Shown here piece by piece: positions 9,259 to 17,194 of a stretch of 46,140 nt of DNA. The DNA is taken from contig CAZUNO010000023.1 in assembly GCA_964621445.1 (NCBI GenBank), positions 1-46,140 of the forward strand, given 5' to 3'. Each line of letters opens with the position of its first letter. Position 1 is the first letter of the stretch. Source of the stretch: CAZUNO01 sp964621445 [NCBI: Candidatus Hadarchaeota archaeon]. GTDB taxonomy: Archaea > CAYQAE01 > CAYVLA01. The translations under genes and the position numbers were made by a program. The notes below the pieces were generated by a model. The model made no database searches. It worked only from the letters and a program-made list of their open reading frames with translations, and had not been told where the DNA came from.

Positions 9259-9543
9259 GTGCTCCGAATATTAGCATACCAATCCCTGGTGGTTAAAGGG
9301 GTCCATACCAGAACCCTACAGGAAGAAACCCCACCCGGGGCCCACAGCGGATGGGGATACATGGAAGGTGCCGTTCATATGAAACCCAAAACCGTTTTGC
9401 AGCATCTTGAATGGGCCGCTACCATGGATGCTAATTTGCCGTTAAATACCGGGCCATTACCGGACGGCGGAATTCACCCGGAAGACATAAACACCTTGAA
9501 AGCTGTGGGCAAACATATTAGGAAGAAAGGGTGGCCTGCCTGA
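9259..9543 (+). pseudogene. Alpha-L-fucosidase (GH29) C-terminal remnant
   Basis: The frame ends with GWGYMEGAVHMKPKTVLQHL, ATMDANLPLNTGPLPDGGIH and PEDINTLKAVGKHIRKKGWP. This is the classical end of the GH29 catalytic barrel: the WGY motif, then the LLN.GP.PDG.I box, then the helix ending in NGWP. Only about 75 residues of recognisable sequence remain of a domain normally over 350 long. A different gene on the opposite strand occupies the place of the missing N-terminus, so this is a fragment. An intact enzyme would remove alpha-linked L-fucose from glycans. The remnant matters because two L-fucose-isomerase-like genes and a family-95-like glycosidase are in the same region. Confidence 0.72.
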
Positions 9544-9734
9544 CCTTGAAGCAACTATTCAACTAGAATAAGCGGACAGGAGCCCTGAATAGTAAATTAC
9601 GGCGAGACCATCCGAGGCAAGCACAAATTTGGTATTCTTTTTTATTGGAAAATTGTAATAGTCGAATGACTTCCAAAATAACTCACATGATTCGGAAGGG
9701 TAAAGCTTATGTGTCCCTGACGCCGCACAAGAAT

Positions 9735-10382
9735 ATGGCATATTCGAATGGAAAAATGGCCGGATTTCTATTCTTCATCGCCAGTACCCAGTTCATAATA
9801 GGACTCATGGTGGCAGAGGCGGCCTATCCAGGATACAATCTCTCCGGCAACTACATAAGCGACCTAGGGGTGGGCCCCTCCTCGGCCATCTTCAACACCT
9901 CAGCTTTCCTCTTTGGGCTTCTCTCTCTCATCGGTACCTACTTCCTCGCAAAAGGCATAAAGTATCGGGCTCTCATAGTCCTGTTGGGACTAATGGGCAT
10001 GGGCGCCCTTGGAGTTGGACTGTTTACCAGCGATTTTACCAACCTCCACGGTATCTTTGCTCTTATGGCTTTCTGGTTTGGCAGTCTATCAGTAATGGTT
10101 TCCTACAGAGTATCGAAAATGCCGCTATCGGCGATCAGCGTTGCACTAGGATTAATGGCCATGGGAGCTTTGGTACTTTTCGGTGCAGGTTTGCTGACAA
10201 CGGACTCCTCGAGCAGCACCACGCCGCCCCCGGAAAGCGATCTCTTTCTGGGAATCGGTCCCGGTGGTATGGAACGCATGATAGTCTACCCGTCGCTCTT
10301 TTGGCTCATCCTGTTCAGCGGCCACCTTATGACGCACTCAACTACAAATGAAAACTTGAAACGCACGGAAATGAATCACTGA
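9735..10382 (+). CDS. DUF998 family multi-pass membrane protein
   Basis: From the ATG at 9735 the protein has about 215 residues and six hydrophobic helices. The first carries the DUF998 hallmark: hydrophobic helix, AEAAYPGYNLSGNYISDLGV, then FNTSAFLFGLLSLIGTYFLA. Later helices are GLMGMGALGVGLF, HGIFALMAFWFGSLSVMVSY and a last helix FWLILFSGHLM. The frame is open further upstream to 9645, but those residues are polar and unlike the family, so I prefer 9735. DUF998 proteins are integral membrane proteins without an established activity. The gene is alone on its strand between the fucosidase remnant and the M28 peptidase, and nothing in the sequence ties it to a pathway. Confidence 0.8.
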   Translation: MAYSNGKMAGFLFFIASTQFIIGLMVAEAAYPGYNLSGNYISDLGVGPSSAIFNTSAFLFGLLSLIGTYFLAKGIKYRALIVLLGLMGMGALGVGLFTSDFTNLHGIFALMAFWFGSLSVMVSYRVSKMPLSAISVALGLMAMGALVLFGAGLLTTDSSSSTTPPPESDLFLGIGPGGMERMIVYPSLFWLILFSGHLMTHSTTNENLKRTEMNH

Positions 10383-10443
10383 TCTATCAGCTATCCACCA
10401 ACCCCCTAGTAATACGCAGCCATCAATTTGGGCCCAGCAATTT

Positions 10444-11391
10444 CTATTTCCTTTCCTTAAGCCCATCCTGGTCCACCGTCATGATAGCTGCCAAAATAGC
10501 TTTAGTGGCCATGGTGACGTTCTCGATATCCACCTCTTCCGGCACGTCGGTTTCCCTGTGGTAGTTCGGATCGCCGTAGGGGTGTGAGCCGACGTTGATT
10601 ATGGCTGCCGGAAAACCGGCTTTAATGAAGGAGCCATCATCGTCCCCCGGTTGCTTCCGTTTGTGAACCTCCTGCTGCAATCCGATGGAGTAATCCTCGT
10701 TAACCTGGCACATTAAATCGGCTAATTGCTTACCCTCAGGTTTAGTATACAGGGTGGCGTTGGTCTTACGACCGGCCTTCAGCGCTTCACGAGGCTTACC
10801 TCCCAGGGAATCGGTGTTGAATACCGCGATGATGTCATCGCCATACCTCTTGGCATTCTCTGCAGCCGTTATGCTGGTCCAGGGGGTATGCTCCTCGTTG
10901 CAGAAAAGAAACCATAGCGAGCGGTTAAGGGGGTAATCGGCCAAAAACCGAGCCATCTCCAACAGGGCGACCGTACCCACTGCATTATCATATGCTCCCG
11001 GTGAGTCAACCCAGCTCTGGGAGTCCTTATGGGCGCAGACCAAAATGATCTCCTCCGAGCATTTCCCGCCCTTCCTCTTGCCGTATAGATTATATGCCTT
11101 ATACCAGGGGTCCCCCTCCTCCGGCCTGCCGTATTGGTGGGCCTTCGGCTTGGAATCGTCGCAGCGGTAGGCCTGTACATTAACCTCATCTCTCCCAATC
11201 TGATAGTCCCAGCATTCCAACTTTCTGCTGATGAAGTCATCGGCCTCATGCAACGTGCTCTTCTGGTGGCCTGGAAGGGTGAAGTTCAGCTTGCGAAAAG
11301 GCAGGGGGTCCTTGGAAAGGTAGAACAGGTTGTTGGATAGTCTCGTGGAGTCAACCGCGTTGAGCATCCGGGAGATTCTTTCGTTTTTCAT
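10444..11391 (-). CDS. M28-family zinc peptidase (aminopeptidase-like)
   Basis: A 315-residue protein without signal peptide. The metal ligands of clan MH are readable in order: His in CAHKDSQSW, Asp in SPGAYDNAVGT, the Glu-Glu pair in FCNEEHTPW, Asp in VFNTDSLGG, and His in NYHRETDVPE near the C-terminus. Spacing and total length match co-catalytic di-zinc M28 aminopeptidases, which release N-terminal residues from peptides; some members are carboxypeptidases or have other specificities. The ATG at 11391 is followed by a plausible cytoplasmic N-terminus, and an AT-rich ctaaattaat lies about 20 bases upstream. It is transcribed divergently from the URO-D-like gene. It is probably cytosolic, recycling peptides. 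All expected residues are present, so it should be active. Confidence 0.82.
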   Translation of the reverse strand: MKNERISRMLNAVDSTRLSNNLFYLSKDPLPFRKLNFTLPGHQKSTLHEADDFISRKLECWDYQIGRDEVNVQAYRCDDSKPKAHQYGRPEEGDPWYKAYNLYGKRKGGKCSEEIILVCAHKDSQSWVDSPGAYDNAVGTVALLEMARFLADYPLNRSLWFLFCNEEHTPWTSITAAENAKRYGDDIIAVFNTDSLGGKPREALKAGRKTNATLYTKPEGKQLADLMCQVNEDYSIGLQQEVHKRKQPGDDDGSFIKAGFPAAIINVGSHPYGDPNYHRETDVPEEVDIENVTMATKAILAAIMTVDQDGLKERK

Positions 11392-11484
11392 CCTTCAAGT
11401 CAACTCATTAATTTAGGGCTATGCCCAAAGCTAACTGCCTCATTAATGATACGGCTATGATTTGATTCAGGTGATACCTTTGGT

Positions 11485-11494
11485 AATATTTTTA
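11485..11494 (+). promoter_or_regulatory. Archaeal TATA box for the URO-D-like gene
   Basis: The sequence aatattttta is centred 29 bases before the ATG at 11519. No Shine-Dalgarno sequence at normal spacing is present, so the transcript is probably leaderless or nearly so. Confidence 0.5.
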
Positions 11495-11518
11495 GCATTT
11501 TTCCCCTCCGGATAGAGG

Positions 11519-12637
11519 ATGAACCCCCGTGGGAGAATGCTGGCCGCGATCGATCATGGCCCTCTGAAAGAAGTCCCTGTCGGTATCTGCTATCTGGACA
11601 TATTTCTAAGGGATCACTGGGACCAGTTAACATCCAGGCCATGGTGGATAATGCGCAGCCCCAAAATTAACGACCACCTTGGAGTGTATGGTGACCTTCT
11701 CGAAAAACTCGACCTTGACTGGATTCCATGCTCAATGTGCCAACCCAGATCATGGCGAGAAAGCCACCGAATATGCAGCGATAACGACCGCTTCTTTCTA
11801 CTCAACAAGGAGGAGAGCACAAGGACCGAGATAAAGAAACCTCCCCCCGGGGGCGGTCACCTGAGCATTTCCTCAGAACCGGTTGTCAGTAGGCGCTCGG
11901 AGATAGAGGATGCAATACCGGTGAGGGATGCCTCTGAGCTAATGAAAGACGGACGTCTGGATTACGTTCAAATGCTCAGGAAGGATATCGGTTCAGACAG
12001 GTTCCTGGTGGCAAGCACGGTCTCCCCCTTCTGGAAAGCCATCATCCAGTACTTCGGTTTCAGGTCAATGATGCTTAATCTTCGGAGAGACCCTCGCCTG
12101 GTAGAGGGGGTCCTGGAAAGGGTGTTACAGGATCGCAAGGGGATCATCACGGCCTACGGTCGAGCAGGCGTGGATGGCATATGGTTGGAGGAATGTTTGG
12201 CATCGGGAGCTGAGATATCTCCTGCGGACTATCGGCGTTTCGTTCTGCCATACAACCGCCAACTTGTTGAAACCATTCACAAGGAGGGCATGAAATGTAT
12301 CTACTATCCCGCGGGGGATGTCATGGACAGGATCGAGGATATCATAGAGACCGGTACCGACTGCCTGTCCCTCGAGGAGAGCAAGAAGGGTTTTTGTATC
12401 GACCTCAAGGATGTGGACGAGAAGGTATCTGGTCGTACCTGTCTTTTCGGGAACCTCTCATCCGATATTCTTGCTCGGGGTAGTGAAAGGGAACTTAGAG
12501 CTAGCATCAAACGTCAGATCAAGATAGGCCGGAAACACGGTCGCTTTGTTATGTCGCTGGGTAGCCCGGTCATCCCTGGAACCGGGTTGAACAGGGTAGC
12601 AAAGTATGTCAGGGTAGCCCGCGAGGAATCGCGTTAG
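11519..12637 (+). CDS. Uroporphyrinogen decarboxylase (URO-D) superfamily protein
   Basis: A soluble protein of 372 residues with a URO-D/methyltransferase TIM barrel. It shows the N-terminal MNPRGRMLAAIDHGPLKEVP helix, central VDGIWLEECLASGAEISPAD, the Y-rich helix FVLPYNRQLVETIHKEGMKC, the D-S-LSLEE strand and the C-terminal FVMSLGSPVIPGTGLNRVAK loop that closes the barrel. True HemE has an N-terminal R.PVW-type motif, which is absent. The protein belongs instead with the diverse relatives (MtaA-like or uncharacterised) found in catabolic loci of glycan degraders and methyl-transfer pathways. Substrate is unknown. The start is supported by the ATG with a TATA box 29 bases upstream. The next gene is on the same strand but has its own TATA box. 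Confidence 0.78.
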   Translation: MNPRGRMLAAIDHGPLKEVPVGICYLDIFLRDHWDQLTSRPWWIMRSPKINDHLGVYGDLLEKLDLDWIPCSMCQPRSWRESHRICSDNDRFFLLNKEESTRTEIKKPPPGGGHLSISSEPVVSRRSEIEDAIPVRDASELMKDGRLDYVQMLRKDIGSDRFLVASTVSPFWKAIIQYFGFRSMMLNLRRDPRLVEGVLERVLQDRKGIITAYGRAGVDGIWLEECLASGAEISPADYRRFVLPYNRQLVETIHKEGMKCIYYPAGDVMDRIEDIIETGTDCLSLEESKKGFCIDLKDVDEKVSGRTCLFGNLSSDILARGSERELRASIKRQIKIGRKHGRFVMSLGSPVIPGTGLNRVAKYVRVAREESR

Positions 12638-12735
12638 GATTTATTTCGAAATGGCGGCAGTCATTTGCTCCTTCTCTTGGCCAGAAAAGACCGTCTTTTT
12701 CGACGGAGTTATGCCAAAAATGGCGACCCAAATCC

Positions 12736-12746
12736 TTAAATATTTA
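12736..12746 (+). promoter_or_regulatory. Archaeal TATA box for copy 2 of the tailed family
   Basis: The palindromic AT-rich ttaaatattta is centred 31 bases before the ATG at 12772. It lies 26 bases before the TTG at 12757, so it does not by itself decide between these two starts. Confidence 0.6.
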
Positions 12747-12771
12747 CAGGCAAAATTTGGCTGGAACCGAA

Positions 12772-14013
12772 ATGAAATATTCCAGGCTCTCTGTCAAACC
12801 ATTCAAATTAATTATGGCCCTAATTGTGTTCTCCCTGATTTTTCTTCCAACCTGTTTTGGTCAGGAAAAGATCAAGGCCATCGCTATAGGGGCCGGTGGC
12901 ATTATTGGAAGACTTGGAAAGATTTTCGAAAACGAGCCCCTTGTCTATTACGACTCGGTAATTGTCAGATCCTCACAATTCAGCAAGCTCTCAGACCAGA
13001 TGAAGGTGATTAGGCTTTACTTCCCCAGAAACTACGAAGAAATGAAAAGCTACGACCTCATACTTCTCGTTTGCACCGACTACTCACTCCTCACCACCAA
13101 GCAGGACAAGTGGATATACGATGCGATCAGGGAGGGTGCGGGCGGAATCAATGATGGTGGCATGTTCAGCGTGATAGCTCCCATCTCCACCGTTTGGGCC
13201 AACAGTCTCGCCCAACAGGCCTTCCCCAACAATGCTCCCCTAGTCGATACGAAAAACTGGAGGGCCACTCGAGGGTTCAGGGTTGAAATAAACCGCGACC
13301 ACCCCGAGCCAATCCTCACCCCCTTTATCCCTTACGATGTCGAGGAAGCACAGCTGGCAGGAGAAGTGGGTATGGTGATTCACAGGCAGGGATCCCAGGT
13401 GCTCGCCTGGCAGATCGGCAACTTCCCAACAAAGACCGACTTCCTGGTCAACTGGGAGTACGAGGAAGGTAGAACCATTACCAGCGGGCAGTACCTAGCG
13501 GAACTCTGGCTGGGATACCCGACACCTGAAACAAATAACCCGTATTCCGTGGATGTATTCATGAACCTGTTATTCTGGCTGACCAACAGGCCCCTGATCG
13601 ACGATATCGAGGTGTTCCACAGGGTCAAGACAACTTTCGAGGAGTACAGGTCCCGGCTCGGGATGCTGATCTCCCTCAGGGATTTCATCGACAAGTTCGG
13701 GGCCAACACCCAGAGGATACAGAGCGAGCTAATGAATCTCCAGGAAGAATACGAGCAGGCAACGGATCTTTATCTGGAGAACAATTTCGTGGATAGCGAG
13801 AGTGCCCTCGAGCAGGGACTGGAAAGATTCCCCAAGGCCGAGGATATCGCTAGAGAAGAGAAGGAGGCGGCCCTGTTATGGGTGTACATAATCGAGTGGC
13901 TGGTCGCCTCATCCGCAATGTTCATATCCGGCTTCGTCCTCTGGACGCTAATGGTCAGGAGAAGGCTATACAAGGACGTAACGGCCACCAGGCTATCACA
14001 GGTCGAGCAATAG
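12772..14013 (+). CDS. Tailed GATase1-like membrane-anchored surface protein (copy 2)
   Basis: I choose the ATG at 12772, since it gives MKYSRLSVKPFKLIMALIVF and a clean signal peptide ending at TCFG; the frame is open five codons further to a TTG. The exported domain carries IRLYFPRNYEEMKSYDLILL, KWIYDAIREGAGGIND and EPILTPFIPYDVEEAQ. The stalk carries FRSRLGMLISLRDFIDKFGA-type sequence, then a transmembrane helix (WVYIIEWLVASSAMFISGF) and the tail RRRLYKDVTATRLSQVEQ. It is the closest relative of copy 1 and of the decayed copy at 23170. Bases 13930-14001 are identical to the end of copy 3, although the rest of the two genes is far diverged. It has its own TATA box and probably forms a tandem with copy 3, which begins about 160 bases downstream. 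Function unknown. Confidence 0.8.
   Translation: MKYSRLSVKPFKLIMALIVFSLIFLPTCFGQEKIKAIAIGAGGIIGRLGKIFENEPLVYYDSVIVRSSQFSKLSDQMKVIRLYFPRNYEEMKSYDLILLVCTDYSLLTTKQDKWIYDAIREGAGGINDGGMFSVIAPISTVWANSLAQQAFPNNAPLVDTKNWRATRGFRVEINRDHPEPILTPFIPYDVEEAQLAGEVGMVIHRQGSQVLAWQIGNFPTKTDFLVNWEYEEGRTITSGQYLAELWLGYPTPETNNPYSVDVFMNLLFWLTNRPLIDDIEVFHRVKTTFEEYRSRLGMLISLRDFIDKFGANTQRIQSELMNLQEEYEQATDLYLENNFVDSESALEQGLERFPKAEDIAREEKEAALLWVYIIEWLVASSAMFISGFVLWTLMVRRRLYKDVTATRLSQVEQ
13930..14001 (+). repeat. 72-base exact repeat, first copy (shared with 15359-15430)
   Basis: These bases encode the end of the transmembrane helix and the basic tail of copy 2 and are identical, base for base, to 15359-15430 in copy 3. 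The repeat begins at ggcttcgtcctctggacgct and ends at gctatcacag. Immediately outside it the sequences differ. Confidence 0.9.
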
Positions 14014-14140
14014 AAGAAAGCAAGAGGCGGAAAATGCTTGCAGCTATGCCCAACTACCAATAGGAGACCTTGGACACGGTATCCTTACCCAGAACTTCTT
14101 TTCTAGTCCCTTGAGACGAGGGTGATCCCAAAAAGGGAGC

Positions 14141-14149
14141 TATATATAG
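14141..14149 (+). promoter_or_regulatory. Archaeal TATA box for copy 3 of the tailed family
   Basis: The perfect TATA element tatatatag is centred 32 bases before the ATG at 14177 but only 14 bases before the upstream ATG at 14159. TATA-to-start spacing therefore argues for translation from 14177. Confidence 0.65.
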
Positions 14150-14176
14150 TTAAAAAAAATGAAATTTATCATAAGG

Positions 14177-15442
14177 ATGAAAGAGAAGGCTCTCCCAATC
14201 ATCATCATGCTTCTTCTTGTAAGTTCCCCTTCCTATGCCAAGGATGAGGCGAGTAAGATCAAGGTAATTGGAACTGGCAAGGCCCAGGGAATGCCCATAT
14301 TAACCACCTGGTTCACCACCGAGCCGTCGACTGATGCTCTAATTATTCCAACCAGAGTGTATGGAGCGGTGAACGCGGAGTCCATAAGGAGGCACATGCG
14401 CATCTACTTCCCGCGTACGTACGGGGACATTCTAGAATACGCGTTCTTCTTCCTGGCCTCGGTGGATATGCAGTTCTTCGGACCGAAGCACGAGAAATGG
14501 ATCTACGATGCCCTGACCAATCACCAGAAGGGAGGGGTAAACACCAGAAGCGTAATGAGTGCGTACAATGTTTACAGCTTACCCTGGAGAGACAGCATTA
14601 TATCCGGGGCATTTCCGAATGACGCTCCCGCGGTCATAGCAGATAAAAAGATCATCCGTGGGGCCAGGATAATAAGGGAAGTGACCGGAGAACTGGTGGT
14701 AAGGGAGGAAACCGATCTGCCCAGGATCATGAAGCCCTTCAAGGAGCCCATAAACGGGATTTACAGGCAATACCGAGGCCTAACTACCATTCCCAAGCCC
14801 GGCTCGGTTATACTTTCATATGTCAAGACAAACCGGGACGTCGGCCACCCCGTCCCGGGGCAGGTGGCTCACGTGTTCTACTGGCAATGGAACCGATCGA
14901 TAACTTTCACCTTTCAGGACATGGTATATGATCGCTTCTGGAGCTCCAGAACAATTGGGGAGACCAATCCTTATGCCCTGGACATAATCATCAATATACT
15001 ATGGTTCAGCACCGGTAGAGAGCTACCCAGGGACCCCTATAGGATCCACGACTTCAGGAGCAATCTCTATGATTTCGCCATGAGAAAAAGTCTATTGGTA
15101 AGCCTTCTCGATTTCGCCGAAGGCTTTGGGGCGAATCCCTCTCAAGAGTATAAGAAATTGAGAGCCCTGGAAAACACCAAGTCCGATGCGTCTGGTCACT
15201 ACCTTGATGGAGATTTCGATGACGCCTATGAAGAAATGGAAACGGCCTTGGATCTTATGGGGGAGTTGGAGGAAGAGGCTAGGGAGCTTAAAGACAAGGC
15301 ACTCCTGTGGGTCTATTTTGTGGAATGGGCGGTTACCACGGGCATCTTCCTGATTGCAGGCTTCGTCCTCTGGACGCTAATGGTCAGGAGAAGGCTATAC
15401 AAGGACGTAACGGCCACCAGGCTATCACAGATCGACATATAG
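14177..15442 (+). CDS. Tailed GATase1-like membrane-anchored surface protein (copy 3)
   Basis: I place the start at the second ATG (14177). The first (14159) lies only 14 bases from the TATA centre, whereas the second gives a textbook signal peptide, MKEKALPIIIMLLLVSSPSY followed by A. The mature protein starts with KIKVIGTGKAQGMPILTTWF and contains MRIYFPRTYGDILEYAFFFL, GGVNTRS, AFPNDAPAV, IPKPGSVILSY, a WQWNRSITFTF strand and NPYALDIIINILWFSTGREL. The helical stalk has LVSLLDFAEGFGANP. The helix WVYFVEWAVTTGIFLIAGF precedes the tail RRRLYKDVTATRLSQIDI. It forms a distinct subfamily with the minus-strand copy at 24792-26069, sharing SWF/TWF.TEPSTD and the FYWxWN strand. The last 72 bases before the final codons are a copy of the same stretch in copy 2. 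Function unknown. Confidence 0.8.
   Translation: MKEKALPIIIMLLLVSSPSYAKDEASKIKVIGTGKAQGMPILTTWFTTEPSTDALIIPTRVYGAVNAESIRRHMRIYFPRTYGDILEYAFFFLASVDMQFFGPKHEKWIYDALTNHQKGGVNTRSVMSAYNVYSLPWRDSIISGAFPNDAPAVIADKKIIRGARIIREVTGELVVREETDLPRIMKPFKEPINGIYRQYRGLTTIPKPGSVILSYVKTNRDVGHPVPGQVAHVFYWQWNRSITFTFQDMVYDRFWSSRTIGETNPYALDIIINILWFSTGRELPRDPYRIHDFRSNLYDFAMRKSLLVSLLDFAEGFGANPSQEYKKLRALENTKSDASGHYLDGDFDDAYEEMETALDLMGELEEEARELKDKALLWVYFVEWAVTTGIFLIAGFVLWTLMVRRRLYKDVTATRLSQIDI
15359..15430 (+). repeat. 72-base exact repeat, second copy (shared with 13930-14001)
   Basis: Second copy of the identical 72-base tract, at the 3' end of copy 3. The two genes belong to different subfamilies, so shared ancestry alone does not explain identity at synonymous sites. 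Confidence 0.9.
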
Positions 15443-15651
15443 TCAATATGATAAGCATTTAGGGTTTTGAAGCAAATATACCACAAGTTAAGGTGCCGGG
15501 CAGCCCAACTCCCGATCAACTATTCACCCAAGATAGCCCTTTTAGCAGTTTCACGTTTCAGGATTTGCCTCTCCAGTGATTTCAGTTTCCTGATAGAATT
15601 CCCTCATGTCATGAATGAAGGGAGACCCGGGTACCTACTCCTCAATCGCCT

Positions 15652-17016
15652 TCAAATGCGTCCTGAATCAAAGCCCGAAAGCTGTGCGAATTCCTCCAGC
15701 TCATCGCCGTAATCCCCGTGGAACCAGACCTGGTGGAATCCTGGAAAATCTCGTACCTTCTGAACACCATCGAACTGGACGTTGACCGATATCACGCATC
15801 CTCCGTGCGGGGGCACGCTCAACTGGTCGATAACCTCGCCGGTACCTATCTCCAGTTTGCTGGGAGAGCCCGGATAGACGTCCAATGAGGTGACCCGCTG
15901 CCCCTTCTTCCACCTCGTCTCGGTGGTCACGTCGCGAAGGCCGTGGTGATGGCTCAGGTCGAAAGGTCTTCCAGGGGCTTCGTATCCGTCGAGGCGTGTG
16001 GGGCATGAGCAATGTGCACCGATAACCGAGTTATTGTCGGTGTCCGCCACCGGGTCCTGCTGAAAACCGGGGCGATCAAAAAGATAGTGGGTAATTATAT
16101 GGGAGATGATGGCGCCCTGGTCGGCCTCGCAGATAGCGGGTATACCCGTGTCATTGAACCTGGACCAGGCCAGACAGGGCAATGGAACATCCGGATTTCT
16201 CCTTCCCATACCGAGGCAATCCATGGTGATGGCGTCGCTCTCGTGATCCTCGATCAGTCGGGTGCACGCAGCATATGCTCGGGCAGCCTTCAGCACATCC
16301 TCATGACTTGCATTGGTGAGTGTCCCGGCTTCCCTTTCATATTGGTCCGCCAACTCCCGAATCGGCGGAGAAATATCGGTATTCTTGAATGCCTCCACGT
16401 AGGTCCTTTCCGGTAGGTGCCGTAGTTCAATCCCTGTGTCGGCAAGTCTCTCATCATAGGCCTCCTCACCATGCAGAACCAGGCAACGAGTCCTTTTCAT
16501 TCGGGCCAAGGCGGCCATCATCTTCATTCCAAAGATTGCCTGGTCGAACTGAGGCGCCGAGTAGATCACAACTCCCTGCCTGTCCACGTAATTACGGGTG
16601 TTGGTGGTGAAAGAGGCACCGATTGTGCAGAAGATGACCGTCGGAATTCCCAGGTCAACGGCCCCCTCTGCAGCATACCACGCTGGGCCATGGCGGTCCT
16701 GCAGTATCAGCAGATGACCGTCGGGTTTTTCAGCCTCAACTTCCTCCAGCCATCGGTCGGTGTCCCCCTCATTATATAGAGGCTGCTCGCGAAGTACTAG
16801 ATCAATTCCCATATCCTCGGCCTCTAATCTTAAGCGGCGGACATATCTCTCACGCGCCTCGTCACCCGGGTAAACGGCCCCCGGCCACGACAAACCATAC
16901 TCCTTTCGGCGCACGAAGGCTGCCCTGACGGTGGGTACATACTCTCCTGCAGGGCCACACTGCCCTACATCCAGTTGATCCGCTTTGCTTTGTGACTCTT
17001 CCTCGATCATTTTCAT
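15652..17016 (-). CDS. L-fucose isomerase-like protein
   Basis: A soluble protein of about 454 residues from the ATG at 17016; the frame extends to a TTG at 17028, but that codon overlaps an AT-rich caatttaaag that could be the TATA box. The N-terminal Rossmann-like domain includes VKPDGHLLILQDRHGP-type sequence and PTVIFCTIGASFTTNTRNY. The middle has FGMKMMAALARMKRTRCLVL and the C-terminal half has DAITMDCLGMGRR, PCLAWSRFNDTGIPAICEAD, and an HCSCPTRLDGY motif. This order matches the large family of sugar-isomerase-like proteins related to L-fucose/L-arabinose isomerase, in which Glu and Asp bind a divalent metal. The ICEAD motif supplies the expected Glu. It would interconvert an aldose and ketose in the cytoplasm; the actual sugar is not determined. 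A second, shorter relative lies at 28525-29547. Confidence 0.72.
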   Translation of the reverse strand: MKMIEEESQSKADQLDVGQCGPAGEYVPTVRAAFVRRKEYGLSWPGAVYPGDEARERYVRRLRLEAEDMGIDLVLREQPLYNEGDTDRWLEEVEAEKPDGHLLILQDRHGPAWYAAEGAVDLGIPTVIFCTIGASFTTNTRNYVDRQGVVIYSAPQFDQAIFGMKMMAALARMKRTRCLVLHGEEAYDERLADTGIELRHLPERTYVEAFKNTDISPPIRELADQYEREAGTLTNASHEDVLKAARAYAACTRLIEDHESDAITMDCLGMGRRNPDVPLPCLAWSRFNDTGIPAICEADQGAIISHIITHYLFDRPGFQQDPVADTDNNSVIGAHCSCPTRLDGYEAPGRPFDLSHHHGLRDVTTETRWKKGQRVTSLDVYPGSPSKLEIGTGEVIDQLSVPPHGGCVISVNVQFDGVQKVRDFPGFHQVWFHGDYGDELEEFAQLSGFDSGRI

Positions 17017-17194
17017 TCTCCTCAGCAATTTAAAGACGGTATTACGTAAATCCTTCCAGCCTTAAATTAAGATTTACGGGTATAGCGAGCTTCAAAGAAA
17101 GGTAAAGTTGACTAGCTGCACCCAGTCACTGGAAGATGCAAATCATCATCCATGGAAACATGAATGCGCTATTTACCGTTTCATCGGGCAACCC

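Noticed and set aside
12651-13013. Open frame overlapping the start of copy 2
   Set aside because: It overlaps the well-supported signal peptide and domain of copy 2 in another frame and has no protein-family features.
13900-14013. C-terminal helix and basic tail as an archaeosortase (PGF-CTERM type) sorting signal
   Set aside because: No PGF, PEF or similar motif precedes the helix, and the tail is longer and more conserved in sequence than in those signals.
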